Shown: positions 43,887 to 52,589, numbered from the stretch's first letter. The stretch: 64,000 bases of DNA from Christensenella hongkongensis (GCF_000981035.1 NZ_LAYJ01000088.1:95107-159106), one strand, 5' to 3'. The notes: generated by a model from the letters alone, not told the origin. Made by a program: numbers and translations.

Positions 43887-44037
43887 CTTTTTCCTCTCCT
43901 TTTACTATTTAATATAAATGTCTTTATCTTCTTCCCTTTGCGAAAAATATCGCAAAAAACTATTACGTCATTCATTATTATTTTGGAAATTCGCTGACAG
44001 AGCAAGTTAGATTTGTTATTTTGTGTTTGTAATTGTT

Positions 44038-44066
44038 ATATTATGTTATACATTGAATTTTGTCAA
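44038..44066 (-). promoter_or_regulatory. Sugar operon promoter
   Basis: TTGACA (44061-44066) and TAATAT (44038-44043) on the minus strand, 17-base spacer. It overlaps the TGTTATA repeats and leaves a leader of about 145 bases. Confidence 0.7.
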
Positions 44067-44175
44067 TACCGTTTTTTGATGAATTTTTATAATTTGATTT
44101 GATCTATACTTTTTTAAATTTATTTCATGTCATGCAATTTGTTTTAATAACGATGTTTATTGCCTATTTATGCCA

Positions 44176-44204
44176 TTGACTTTTTTCTGCTCTCCATTTA
44201 TACT
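44176..44204 (+). promoter_or_regulatory. URO-D family gene promoter
   Basis: TTGACT (44176-44181) and TATACT (44199-44204), 17-base spacer. Confidence 0.7.
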
Positions 44205-44282
44205 CAGATACAAATAGCAACATTTTATAACACATTATGTAACATTTATTCCATTATCCAAACAAAAAGGAGTGTTTGACCT

Positions 44283-45446
44283 ATGACTATGAGCGCAAAG
44301 CAAAGATTTTTAACTGCCCTGGAACGTAAAAAACCGGACAGACTGCCTGTCGCCAACCACTTTGTCATGCCGTCCTTCCTGAAAAACCATATGGATGGCA
44401 TAAGCGTAAACGAATTTTTTGACGTAACGGGAGTAGATCCTATCCTATGGACCATCTCGCATAAGGGAGACGGCACAAAAGGAGAATATTTCGATCCATT
44501 GCAAAAGGAGGTCGGTTTTCTGGAATCGCGCAGGATTTCCTCAGATAACTGGCGTATTATCCCGGAAGAAATCCCCGGGCAAAACTACCCCACCACAAAA
44601 TACAACTTTGTCACACCGGAAAAAACACTCACTATGATACTGCAAAGCAACGAACACACAAGCTGGGTGGTGGAACATCTCGTTAAGGAAAAAAGCGATA
44701 TCGATATCATCGCGAAGTATGCGACAAAGCCGGTGTGCGATGTGCAGGATATCAACGCGCAGGCCGCGGAGTTCGCAGAGCGCGGACTTGTGCGCGGCTG
44801 GATTTGCTGTTTTGATATCTTTGGCCAACCGGGTACATGGCAGGATGCGTGTTGCCTGCACGGTGTGGAAAACATGATTATGGCAGCTTATGATGATCCT
44901 GAATGGATACACGCCTTCCTTCAAATCCTCTTTGAACGCAAGGCCCATTACATTCGTTCACTCGAAGGCGCAAACTACGACATCCACGAGCTTGGCGGCG
45001 GGGACGCCTCGAGCACAGTCATCAATCCAATGATATTCGATAACTTTGTTGCCCCCTACGACAGCAGGTTGATCTCGTTGCTGCATGAGATGGGGCAGCG
45101 CGTCTCTTACCACACCTGTGGCGGCATGATGCCGTTTTTGGAACGAATTGCAGATATGGGCCCGGATGCTATGGAAACCTTTACGCCGCCGGCTATGGGC
45201 GGGGATGCGGATCTTGCCGAGGCCAAACGCCGCATCGGCGACAGGGTTTGCATGATCGGCGGCTTCGACCAGTTCCATTATCTCACCGGGTGCACGTCTC
45301 AGGAAACGCGCGAAGCGGTACGCGAATGCTTTCGTACGGCTGGGGAAGGCGGAGGGTATATTCTGTGCACCTCAGACAACTATTTTGACGCCGATCCGCA
45401 ATTAATTGCAGCTTTTGCTGATGAAGCCAAAAAATGTGTCTATTGA
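44283..45446 (+). CDS. Uroporphyrinogen decarboxylase (URO-D) superfamily protein with HxC zinc site
   Basis: The 387-residue protein has the URO-D barrel fold start (SAKQRFLTALERKKPDRLPV). It contains His277-x-Cys279 (SYHTCGG) and Cys362 (YILCTSDNY), the zinc set of the MtaA/CmuA methyltransferase branch, rather than the heme-pathway enzyme. That branch moves methyl groups between corrinoid proteins and thiols. No corrinoid protein gene is nearby, so the acceptor is unknown. It is divergent from the sugar operon and followed by a DeoR gene, so it is probably induced by the same sugar. Confidence 0.82.
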   Translation: MTMSAKQRFLTALERKKPDRLPVANHFVMPSFLKNHMDGISVNEFFDVTGVDPILWTISHKGDGTKGEYFDPLQKEVGFLESRRISSDNWRIIPEEIPGQNYPTTKYNFVTPEKTLTMILQSNEHTSWVVEHLVKEKSDIDIIAKYATKPVCDVQDINAQAAEFAERGLVRGWICCFDIFGQPGTWQDACCLHGVENMIMAAYDDPEWIHAFLQILFERKAHYIRSLEGANYDIHELGGGDASSTVINPMIFDNFVAPYDSRLISLLHEMGQRVSYHTCGGMMPFLERIADMGPDAMETFTPPAMGGDADLAEAKRRIGDRVCMIGGFDQFHYLTGCTSQETREAVRECFRTAGEGGGYILCTSDNYFDADPQLIAAFADEAKKCVY

Positions 45447-45782
45447 AAGAAAGCAAAAGCCGCATTGAAAAAGATTTTCACGATCCGTTTGATTCTGCCT
45501 GCGGTTCCTGTTTCAGGCGGTCAGGTAAATTGAACTATTTTTGATCTGCCAATCATTGATCATTTCGTTTCGTTTTTGATGCCAGAATGCTGTATTGGGA
45601 AAAGCATACGTCTTGTGTTCATATCTGTTTTCCTTTAAACAGAGAAATATTTTTATATTACATCCATTTTTAAACCGAAAATATTCGAACATATTTTTTC
45701 CTTTTCGCACACCTGTACTATTGCTTTTTTAAGCCTGATTTGATACGATAATAAAAATACAAAAGAAACGAAGGTCCTTTCC
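45447..45782 (+). other. 336-base intergenic stretch
   Basis: No gene is credible here. There is a weak GCCTG/CAGGC hairpin near 45497-45518. A possible promoter for the DeoR gene is TTGCTT (45721-45726) with TACGAT (45744-45749), 17-base spacer. Confidence 0.45.
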
Positions 45783-46553
45783 ATGCTGGCTGCAGAACGA
45801 AAGCTTCTTATTTTGGAGCTTGTCAACAGGCGTAAATTTGTAAAGGTTGTAGATTTGAGCCGGGAGCTCAAAATCACAGAGGTTACGGTTCGCCGCGATC
45901 TTGAAGAACTTGACGAACAAAAAAAGGTGCGGCGCGTACACGGTGGCGCGATTGCCATATCTCCTGTCTCCAAGGTGGACGACCGCACAGAGCTTCTGGT
46001 GCGTAATATGGATGAGAAAAGGAAAATCGCACAAAAGGCGTACGAATTTATCGACGATAACGACGCGTTGCTGATGGATTGTTCCACTACGGTTTTAGAG
46101 CTTGCGAAGCTGATGGCGCAGGGTGATTTGAAACACGTGTCCGTCATCACAAATTCCTTTGATATCGTTTCCATTCTGGGCGTTAACCCGAAGATTGACG
46201 TTTTCCATACGGGCGGCCTTTTGGTTCCGGCTTCTAATTCTTCAGTGGGTACAATCACCGCCGATACGCTCAGCCGGCTGCGTGCGGATAAATGCTTTTT
46301 GGGCGCAAACGGTATCAGTTCGCAGTACGGCTACTCCTGCCCCTCTTTTGACGAAGCGGCGGTTAAGGTTGCCATGCTGCATTCCGCAAAGCTGCGGTTC
46401 ATCCTTGCCGACCGTACCAAATTCGGCGAGACCTATCTGGGAAAATTTGCAGATTTTACGGACTATATCGATTTTTTGATCACAGACGAGGTCCCAGAGG
46501 AGCTTGACGGCGAACCATTTCCGGAAGGCGTGAACGTAGTTTGCGCCACATAA
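45783..46553 (+). CDS. DeoR/GlpR family transcriptional regulator (second copy)
   Basis: The 256-residue protein has the DeoR helix-turn-helix (ERKLLILELVNRRKFVKVVDLSRELKITEVTVRRDLEELDEQKKVRRVHGG) and the sensor domain with LMDCSTTVLELAKLM and LADRTKFGETYLG. It is the second DeoR at the ends of the sugar region; either may control the divergent promoters at 44 kb. The site AAGG is weak, and a strong terminator follows. Confidence 0.9.
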   Translation: MLAAERKLLILELVNRRKFVKVVDLSRELKITEVTVRRDLEELDEQKKVRRVHGGAIAISPVSKVDDRTELLVRNMDEKRKIAQKAYEFIDDNDALLMDCSTTVLELAKLMAQGDLKHVSVITNSFDIVSILGVNPKIDVFHTGGLLVPASNSSVGTITADTLSRLRADKCFLGANGISSQYGYSCPSFDEAAVKVAMLHSAKLRFILADRTKFGETYLGKFADFTDYIDFLITDEVPEELDGEPFPEGVNVVCAT

Positions 46554-46576
46554 TTCGATTTTGACAATATCGCAAT

Positions 46577-46611
46577 AAAAAAATCACAAACTCCCTTCGG
46601 GGATTGTTTGT
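46577..46611. terminator. Bidirectional terminator
   Basis: AAAAATCACAAAC/GTTTGTGATTTTTT with inner TCCC-TTCG-GGGA tetraloop. Confidence 0.88.
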
Positions 46612-46644
46612 GATTTTTTACTCTGTCCGCTGGCTTTTGCACGC

Positions 46645-46800
46645 CTACTTATTCTTTACCTTGTGTTCTACCTTGGTTGTGCCGGCAGGGCTTTTCTTTG
46701 CCGTTGTTTTTTCAACGTGCTTGCTGCCGTCTGCGTATTTTTTGACCTCTTTGTCTACCGTTTTATGCGGCGTTGATTTTGTTGTTTTCTTTGTTTCCAT
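46645..46800 (-). CDS. Lys/Thr-rich 51-residue small protein
   Basis: A short frame on the minus strand encodes METKKTTKSTPHKTVDKEVK and 31 more residues, ending KVEHKVKNK. CTGGAGG lies nine bases before the ATG. Fourteen of 51 residues are lysine and the protein is strongly basic and hydrophilic. It sits directly downstream of the coiled-coil gene, whose tail has a similar Lys/Thr/Ser composition. A nucleic-acid or polyanion-binding stress protein is one guess; I know no family. Confidence 0.65.
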   Translation of the reverse strand: METKKTTKSTPHKTVDKEVKKYADGSKHVEKTTAKKSPAGTTKVEHKVKNK

Positions 46801-46849
46801 TTTTGTTTCCTCCAGATTTTTTCAATATCCTATGTTTGTTCTTTGCCTG

Positions 46850-47467
46850 TCAGGATTTTTTACTGACTGTTTTCTTTGTCTCCTTATGGCTGTTTGAACC
46901 GGAGCCGCTTTTGGTCGTTTCCTTTTTCACTGTCTTTTGATTTCCGGATGCAGAGCTTTTTGTGGTTTTCTGGCTGCTCTGGCTTTTCGCAGTGCTGCCG
47001 GACGAACCTGCGCTCTTAGAGCTGCCTGCAGAGCTGCTTTTGCTCTTCGAACCGCCGCTCGCGGAGCTGCTTGAGGACGAACCGGTTTTGGCGGACGAAT
47101 TGCTGCTTCCGGATTTCTGGTCTTTATTGCCGCTGTCCGAGCTGGCTGTGCCGTTCATTTCATTAAGCTGCGCTTCAACGTCCTCGAGACGCTTCTCGTT
47201 TTCGGCAATTTTATTTGCGATACTGTCCATTTCGTCTGTGTATTCCCTTTTTTCACGGACAAGCTGTCCGAGCTTCTGGTAATACATATCGTTTTCGCCT
47301 TTGATTTGCGCCTTCTGCGTATTGAGCCTTGTGTTATCCATCACTTCCTTTGATTTGCTTGCGATGGTTTCCCCAAAGGACATAATACCTTCCTTTGCCT
47401 GGTTCAGAACGTCGCCGAGCACCTCGCCCACGCCTTTTCCCGTTGATTTTTGTTGTGTTTGTGCCAT
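46850..47467 (-). CDS. Coiled-coil protein with Ser/Lys-rich tail
   Basis: From the ATG at 47467 (GGAG nine bases upstream) the protein has 205 residues. The first 50 residues resemble small YtxH-like or phasin-like amphipathic helices (VGEVLGDVLNQAKEGIMSFGETI). Residues about 50-110 form a coiled coil (KREYTDEMDSIANKIAENEKRLEDVEAQL), and the last 90 residues are almost wholly Ser, Lys, Gly and Thr, ending KKTVSKKS. No catalytic motif is seen. The frame continues upstream to 47515 without a site. Confidence 0.65.
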   Translation of the reverse strand: MAQTQQKSTGKGVGEVLGDVLNQAKEGIMSFGETIASKSKEVMDNTRLNTQKAQIKGENDMYYQKLGQLVREKREYTDEMDSIANKIAENEKRLEDVEAQLNEMNGTASSDSGNKDQKSGSSNSSAKTGSSSSSSASGGSKSKSSSAGSSKSAGSSGSTAKSQSSQKTTKSSASGNQKTVKKETTKSGSGSNSHKETKKTVSKKS

Positions 47468-47572
47468 TTTTAACATCTCCATTTCTGTTTGGTAGCGCCT
47501 GTAATACCCGCCCATCAGCGTTTCTTACAAAATGCAATCCGCATCCATGCGCAACCGATTTTTATTCTTCAG

Positions 47573-47834
47573 TTACCTGACATTTTGCCGGATATCTTTA
47601 GCGGTATCCTTTTCCTGTGCTTTTTGCTCGATGCGCGTATTGTTCTCTATTTTCGCGCTCTCAAGCTGGGTTTTTTTCATTTCAACGTCTCTTTGATTTT
47701 CAAGCTTTGTCAGCTTTTTCTCTGTTTTGAGCTCTTCCACCTTTAATTTTGCGTTGATTTTTTCCAGCTTTTCATCTGCTCTTTTCTTCCGTAAGGTCTT
47801 CCTGTAATTTTGCAATTTTCTCTTCTCTGGACAT
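47573..47834 (-). pseudogene. Small coiled-coil protein gene with an apparent frameshift
   Basis: A strong site AAAGGAAG precedes ATG 47834, which begins MSREEKIAKLQEDLTEEKSR and hits TGA at 47772-47774. A second frame continues across the same point as ADEKLEKINAKLKVEELKTE and on to a stop at 47573, with the same acidic/basic heptad pattern. Joined, they give a continuous helix of about 87 residues. The frame that reads through upstream (MKGSVTKCPEKRKLQNYRK) is very basic and looks like out-of-frame translation. An indel in GAAGAAAAGAG, near 47778-47788, or a programmed shift would explain this. Confidence 0.6.
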
Positions 47835-48198
47835 TTTGTTACACTTCCTTTCATTTTTCGCACCGTCATGCGGTGCAATGTTATCGTGACAATAATTTAA
47901 CCCCCCGCATTTTGGATAAACAGATTTGAGAAACATTTTTACATTAAAATCTTTTCGGATCATTTTGTTTTCTGATTTTGGCACTCCCTTGGATCAGACT
48001 TTCTACAAATTATATAAAGGCCTTACTATAAGGCCGGTATTTCCCTACAAAAAGCATATTTGCGGTGAACATTAAAATTTTGACAGTCTCGCATTATTTT
48101 GTTTAAGTGATTTTTGCGCGTGTATTTATGTTACACAAATTCACAAACAAAGTGTGTGGAGAAAGATTATTGATTTCATTGAAAAGGAGTGTTTTAAA
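47835..48198. other. 364-base intergenic stretch with divergent promoters
   Basis: It holds GGCCTTA-CTA-TAAGGCC (48019-48035) and, on the plus strand, TTGACA at 48080-48085 with a poor -10. GTTTAA (48101-48106) with GTGTAT thirteen bases on could instead be a stress-sigma promoter. No gene is visible. Confidence 0.45.
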
Positions 48199-48747
48199 AT
48201 GACTGGAATGACACAAAAAAGTGAAGGGTCAAAATCGAATAACTTATTTAATTTGATTTTGTTTATCATACTCTTCGTAATCGGCATTGCGCTGCTTGCA
48301 AACCCCGTAGGTGGAATGCAGGCAATCGTAATTATTTTGGGCATCGCCCTTATCGCCTATGGCGCTATCAACATTATCATGGACTATTCGCGCCACATCA
48401 AAACGGGCAGCGCATATGTATTGCCTGTAGTCCTGCTGATCCTCGGAATCCTGCTGATATTGTTCAACGGGCCGACGGCGGGTGTAATTCTTCCCCTGAT
48501 CGTAGGTATCTGGGCCATCATCCAAGGTGCAATCAGCCTTTCAAATGCGTTTAAGGCAAAGAATTCCGGCAATGGCTGGCTTGCCAAAATGATTCTCGCG
48601 GCGATTATTCTCGCACTTGGTATTATTATCATTGTCAGTATGATCGCAGGCGGAAACGCGATTGGCGCGATCTTCGGAATCCTTTTGATTATCTTCTCGA
48701 TCGTAGGGCTTGTGCAGTGGATCGCAGAACGTTTTTCATCAAATTGA
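48199..48747 (+). CDS. HdeD/DUF308 family membrane protein
   Basis: The 182-residue protein (ATG at 48199 behind AAGGAG) has six membrane helices in three pairs with small-residue rich helices such as GIALLANPVGGMQAIVIILG, the HdeD pattern. It is a second family member after the one at 8053-8679. Its neighbours are small charged proteins and an SRAP protein, which fits a general stress group; a specific role is not known. Confidence 0.85.
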   Translation: MTGMTQKSEGSKSNNLFNLILFIILFVIGIALLANPVGGMQAIVIILGIALIAYGAINIIMDYSRHIKTGSAYVLPVVLLILGILLILFNGPTAGVILPLIVGIWAIIQGAISLSNAFKAKNSGNGWLAKMILAAIILALGIIIIVSMIAGGNAIGAIFGILLIIFSIVGLVQWIAERFSSN

Positions 48748-48785
48748 TACTTCCAAGGCACAAATGTGTAACAGTTAACCGAGAG

Positions 48786-48814
48786 GGCTGTGATAACCAA
48801 TTCACAGCCTTTTC
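48786..48814 (+). terminator. Terminator after the HdeD gene
   Basis: GGCTGTGA/TCACAGCC with an eight-base loop, followed by TTTTC. Confidence 0.75.
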
Positions 48815-48847
48815 AATTCACTCGGTTTTGAAAGGAGGGCAGGCTTT

Positions 48848-49471
48848 ATGTGTGAACAATTCAGCCAAAACGGCGCAACACCTGAAATTCGTTCGATCCT
48901 GAGCGAAGCCAACAGTAAATACAACGGTTTTCAAATGGATGCGGGCGATAAAAACCCCAACGATATCTCGCCGGTCTTAACGATTAGCAGCAACAATAAT
49001 ATAGAAGCAAAGCCAATGGCCTGGGGTATCCCTGAGATTGAAAACAGAAAATATATATATCAGGTGGAGAGCGATATGGCTCTTCATGAACGCTCCCTCA
49101 GGAGATGCCTGCTGCGCTACCCGGTTGCGGTTCCTGTTACCGGATTTTACGAATGGAAAAAGGAGCCCCTGCGGAAAAAGTGGCATAAAACCTATTTCCA
49201 CGATTCTGCCGACGCTATTTTTTACCTTGCCGGATTTTGCAGGCATTCTGATGAAAACGGCGAGCCGGTTGACCATTATACGCTGTTGCGCTCAAGACCA
49301 AACAAATATCTGATGCTGTACCACATCCGTATGCCCCTTCTCCTCAAAAAGGAAGAGGTAAGGGACTGGCTGAATGGAACTAATATTTCCTATTATTTGA
49401 ATCGGCAGCCCTTCCGGCTAAAGGCCGAGCCAGTCGGTACTTCAAGGCGTGCCCGCATCCCCAAAACGTAA
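48848..49471 (+). CDS. SRAP domain protein (YedK/HMCES family)
   Basis: SRAP proteins form a covalent bond through Cys2 with abasic sites in single-stranded DNA, shielding them. The 207-residue protein keeps Cys2 (MCEQF), Glu102 (GFYEWKKEP) and His159 (LYHIRMPLLL). It departs from the family at two places: the MCGRF start reads MCEQF, and the NARxET motif with its catalytic Asn reads YQVESD. It could be a divergent but functional member or a specialised one. GAAAGGAGG precedes the ATG. Confidence 0.85.
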   Translation: MCEQFSQNGATPEIRSILSEANSKYNGFQMDAGDKNPNDISPVLTISSNNNIEAKPMAWGIPEIENRKYIYQVESDMALHERSLRRCLLRYPVAVPVTGFYEWKKEPLRKKWHKTYFHDSADAIFYLAGFCRHSDENGEPVDHYTLLRSRPNKYLMLYHIRMPLLLKKEEVRDWLNGTNISYYLNRQPFRLKAEPVGTSRRARIPKT

Positions 49472-49502
49472 AAAACGGTTTTGGCATAGCCTATATAATA
49501 TG

Positions 49503-49536
49503 AAAACGGCACAGGAGATTCCTATGCCGTTTTTTT
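49503..49536 (+). terminator. Terminator after the SRAP gene
   Basis: AAAACGGCA-AGGA/TCCT-ATGCCGTTTT with one bulged C and T7. Confidence 0.85.
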
Positions 49537-49730
49537 GTTATTGTTGAAAGCTTTTTCAGCAATATGGCAAGCCAGAAAGGAAAACTCAACCGCCCGCACC
49601 GGTCATATTTCCCAACCGCCAAATCCGGCGCCCGCGCATATCCGTGTAGAAACCCTTCATAATTTTACAAGACAAAATCGATTTTTAAATTTATACTATA
49701 TAAATTATATCCTTATCCCCGGAGGAAAAC

Positions 49731-51773
49731 ATGAAACTCGGCATCGGCATCGATACGGGCGGTACCTACACGGACGCTGTCATTTATAATTTTGCAAGCC
49801 AGGAAATACTGGCCTGTGCGAAAGCGCTTACCACCAGGGAAGACTTATCTGTTGGTATTGGCGGCGCTCTTGACGGGCTTCCCAAAGAATACCTGCAAAA
49901 AGCGCAGCTCGTTTCCCTTTCCACAACGCTTGCCACAAACGCCTGTGTGGAAAATAAGGGAGGCCGCGCCCGGCTGCTGCTCATGGGAATCGAAAAAAAA
50001 ATCATTGACTGGGTAGGCGCAGATTACGGCCTTTCAGACAATGGAGAGCTTTTCTTTTACGATATCAAAAAGGATGGGAGCGGCAACATAATCGAGCCTG
50101 ATTTTGACGAGCTGCTGAACGGTACGGCAAATTGGCTGCAGGACGCCGACAGCCTTGGCATTGTCGAGCTGTACGCCATGAAAAACGGCGCGGTTTACGA
50201 AAAGAAAGCAAAGCAGGCGTTTTCCCGGCGTTACGATTTCCCACTCATATGCGGCCACGAGCTTTTTTCAGAGCTTAATTCCGTACAGCGCGGAGCAAGT
50301 ACGCTTCTTAACGCAAAATTGCTTCCCGTTATCCGCGAATTTCTTGCCGCCGTCAAGGCCTCCCTCAAGGAGCGCGGCGTAGACGCGCCCCTTGTGATCG
50401 TCAGAAGCGACAGCAGCCTGATGTCTGAGGAATTTTCTATGCTCCGGCCCGTTGAGACCATTTTATGCGGCCCTGCTGCAAGCGTGCTCGGCGGTCTTAA
50501 GCTGACTGGCGAAAAGGACAGCGTCATAATCGATATGGGCGGTACCACAACGGATATTTCCCTTGTAAAAAACGGCGAACCCGTCAAAGTGAAGGATGGC
50601 GTCAGCATTGGCAAATGGAAAACTTTTGTCAAAGGGATATTTATCGATACCTTCGGCCTCGGGGGAGACAGCGCGATTCGCCTTGTGGACGGGCGGCTGG
50701 CCCTCGATACGCGCAGGGTAACGCCCATATGCGTCGCCGCGCAGGCCTGGCCTTCCATAACGCAGGAGCTTAGGCGCCTGATCGCATCCGGCAACAGGCA
50801 CCTTTCCTTTCCGTTGCATGAATTTTTTTACCTGATAAAAGCCATGCCCGACCGCGGCAATTATTCCGAACGGGAAATTGCACTTTGCGATGTTTTAAAG
50901 GACGGCCCCCTTCCGATTGGCAAAGCCGCCGAAGCAATCGGCCTCGACCTGTATACGCTCGACACGCAGCGGCTGGAAAAGGAAGGCGTCCTGATGCGGT
51001 GCGGCCTGACGCCCACGGATATCATGCACATCAAGGGCGATTTTAACCGCTATGATACGGCAGCCCCGGCGCTTGCCGCAACATTCCTGATGCGTTCGCT
51101 CGGCCTGACGGACGATCAGGAAAGCGATACGAAGGACGCGCTTATGGATTTTTGCGAATCTGTATACGACATGGTCAAAAAGAAAATGTATTGCAATATC
51201 GTACGTATTTTATTGCAGGATGAATATGAATCCCTGCGCGCGGATGGAATCGGCCCCCAGCTTGAAGAGCTGATTTCCCAAAGCTGGGAAGCCTCCAAAT
51301 CACCGCGTGGTTTTACAAGCGCCGACTTTTCTACCAAAGCCGTCTTGGTTGGCATTGGCGCGCCCACGCATATCTTCCTGCCGGACGTAGCAAAGGCGCT
51401 CCACACCGTTTGCCGGATTCCGGAATATGCGGGAGTGGCAAACGCAGTCGGCGCGATTGTAGGCAATGTAAACGCAACCGCGGTCATCGAGATCGCCCCC
51501 TCCTACGGGCCGGGCGGGATTACCGGCTATACGGTTTTTGGCAGGGATAAAAGCATTGCTGTAAAAGAGCTTGACGAAGCGGTCTGCATTGCACGGGCCG
51601 AAGCGCAAAGCGCGGCTGCCGATGAAGCCCGCAGGCGCGGCGTGCAGGGTAATATTGACGTCAAAACAGAAGTTTTCAGTAATGTTGGCGTAATAAAAGG
51701 AAACGTGGAGATCGACCTTGGCACCAAAGTAATCGCTACCGCTGCAGGCGATATCGCCGCGCAGCAGGAGTAA
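49731..51773 (+). CDS. Hydantoinase/oxoprolinase family protein
   Basis: The 680-residue protein belongs to the HyuA-like ATP-dependent amidohydrolase/carboxylase group, with the sugar-kinase/actin fold. It opens GIGIDTGGTYTDAVI (phosphate-binding), has ATNAC, the motif DMGGTTTDISLV near 267 and LGGDSAIRLV near 310. A separate HyuB-like subunit is not adjacent, so this is a stand-alone form. The substrate is unknown; candidates include cyclic amides such as hydantoins and 5-oxoproline. AGGAGG... is replaced here by CGGAGGAAAA just before the ATG. Confidence 0.88.
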   Translation: MKLGIGIDTGGTYTDAVIYNFASQEILACAKALTTREDLSVGIGGALDGLPKEYLQKAQLVSLSTTLATNACVENKGGRARLLLMGIEKKIIDWVGADYGLSDNGELFFYDIKKDGSGNIIEPDFDELLNGTANWLQDADSLGIVELYAMKNGAVYEKKAKQAFSRRYDFPLICGHELFSELNSVQRGASTLLNAKLLPVIREFLAAVKASLKERGVDAPLVIVRSDSSLMSEEFSMLRPVETILCGPAASVLGGLKLTGEKDSVIIDMGGTTTDISLVKNGEPVKVKDGVSIGKWKTFVKGIFIDTFGLGGDSAIRLVDGRLALDTRRVTPICVAAQAWPSITQELRRLIASGNRHLSFPLHEFFYLIKAMPDRGNYSEREIALCDVLKDGPLPIGKAAEAIGLDLYTLDTQRLEKEGVLMRCGLTPTDIMHIKGDFNRYDTAAPALAATFLMRSLGLTDDQESDTKDALMDFCESVYDMVKKKMYCNIVRILLQDEYESLRADGIGPQLEELISQSWEASKSPRGFTSADFSTKAVLVGIGAPTHIFLPDVAKALHTVCRIPEYAGVANAVGAIVGNVNATAVIEIAPSYGPGGITGYTVFGRDKSIAVKELDEAVCIARAEAQSAAADEARRRGVQGNIDVKTEVFSNVGVIKGNVEIDLGTKVIATAAGDIAAQQE

Positions 51774-51809
51774 ATATCTATTATCAATCAAAAAAGAGAG
51801 GTACTTGGA

Positions 51810-52274
51810 ATGAAATATGTTGCCCCGTTGCTCGTCATTGACGACATGGAACGCTCCAAACAATTTTACAGCGAGGTGCTCGGCCTGTGCGTCATCTGTG
51901 ATTTTGGCGCGAACGTCACCCTAACAGGCGGAATGTCTTTGCAGACAAGGGAATCGTGGAAGGATTTTATCCACAAACCGGACGGGCAGATCGTATATCA
52001 TGGAAACGATGCTGAGTTGTATTTTGAGGAAGCAGATTTTGACGGTTTCGTTGAAAAGCTGCATTCCCTTCCCATCGAATATGTGCACGATGTCCAGGAG
52101 CACCCGTGGGGACAGCGCGGCGTGCGGTTTTACGATCCCGACTACCACATCATTGAAGTAGGCGAACCAATGGAAAATGTTTGTGCACGCTTTCAAAACC
52201 AGGGGCTTTCCCCGGAAGAAATCGCCGTGCGGATGGATATCCCCCTCGAAATGGTCAAAGAATTGCTGGCATAA
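51810..52274 (+). CDS. VOC (glyoxalase/bleomycin resistance) superfamily protein
   Basis: The 154-residue protein has a VOC domain of about 125 residues (APLLVIDDMERSKQFYSEVLGL, then the C-terminal GVRFYDPDYHIIEVGEP) and a short C-terminal helix-rich extension with SPEEIAVRMDIPLEMVKELL. Metal-site residues are partly kept (the terminal Glu in IIEVGEP). It follows the hydantoinase gene by 36 bases and probably shares its transcript. No substrate can be assigned. Confidence 0.82.
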   Translation: MKYVAPLLVIDDMERSKQFYSEVLGLCVICDFGANVTLTGGMSLQTRESWKDFIHKPDGQIVYHGNDAELYFEEADFDGFVEKLHSLPIEYVHDVQEHPWGQRGVRFYDPDYHIIEVGEPMENVCARFQNQGLSPEEIAVRMDIPLEMVKELLA

Positions 52275-52298
52275 AAAAAGAAGCGGAATATGCGGCGC

Positions 52299-52589
52299 CT
52301 ACATAAGATAATATGAGTATTTGAAACGGTATAGCGGTTTTCCGCTATGCCGTTTCTTCGTTTTTGGCGAGTGTGGTCGGTGGCAATATCCCGTATATGT
52401 CCCCTCACTACTAACACAATCCGAAGCATCCAAAAAGGAACCTTTTCCAGAAATTTTATAGCGATCTATTTCAATATCTATCATCAACTCATCAGCCGTC
52501 AATTCTTCGTTGTATTGTATGAAATATACCAGCTGCTCCACGCCCTCTATATTTTGCTCTAAACTTTCCAATACTTTTTTATTTGACAT
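52299..52589 (-). CDS. Small hypothetical protein of the AT-rich module
   Basis: From the ATG at 52589 (GAGGAG eleven bases upstream) the protein has 96 residues. The first 60 (VLESLEQNIEGVEQLVYFIQYNEELTADELMIDIEIDRY) look like a small acidic folded domain; the rest (from about SSEGTYTGYCHRPHSP) is basic and encoded by the terminator of the convergent VOC gene. The reading frame may have lost its own stop when the module landed here. The AT-rich codon use differs from both flanks. Confidence 0.6.
   Translation of the reverse strand: MSNKKVLESLEQNIEGVEQLVYFIQYNEELTADELMIDIEIDRYKISGKGSFLDASDCVSSEGTYTGYCHRPHSPKTKKRHSGKPLYRFKYSYYLM
52324..52358 (+). terminator. Terminator of the hydantoinase-VOC transcript
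   Basis: CGGTATAGCGG-TTTT-CCGCTATGCCG with one G-T wobble and a TTTCTT tail. It lies within the 3' end of the minus-strand gene. Confidence 0.75.

Larger units (their letters stand above)
43887..44282. promoter_or_regulatory. Divergent control region of the sugar operon and the URO-D gene
   Basis: The 396-base, about 75% AT gap carries two opposed promoters. Near 44035-44053 it contains TGTTATATTATGTTATACA and near 44227-44245 TATAACACATTATGTAACA; these share TGTTATA/TATAACA halves and are candidate sites for one of the two DeoR proteins. I see no riboswitch. Confidence 0.55.

Noticed and set aside
47772-47984. 70-residue protein starting at 47984
   Set aside because: The natural start with a ribosome site is at 47834; the upstream part lacks coding character.
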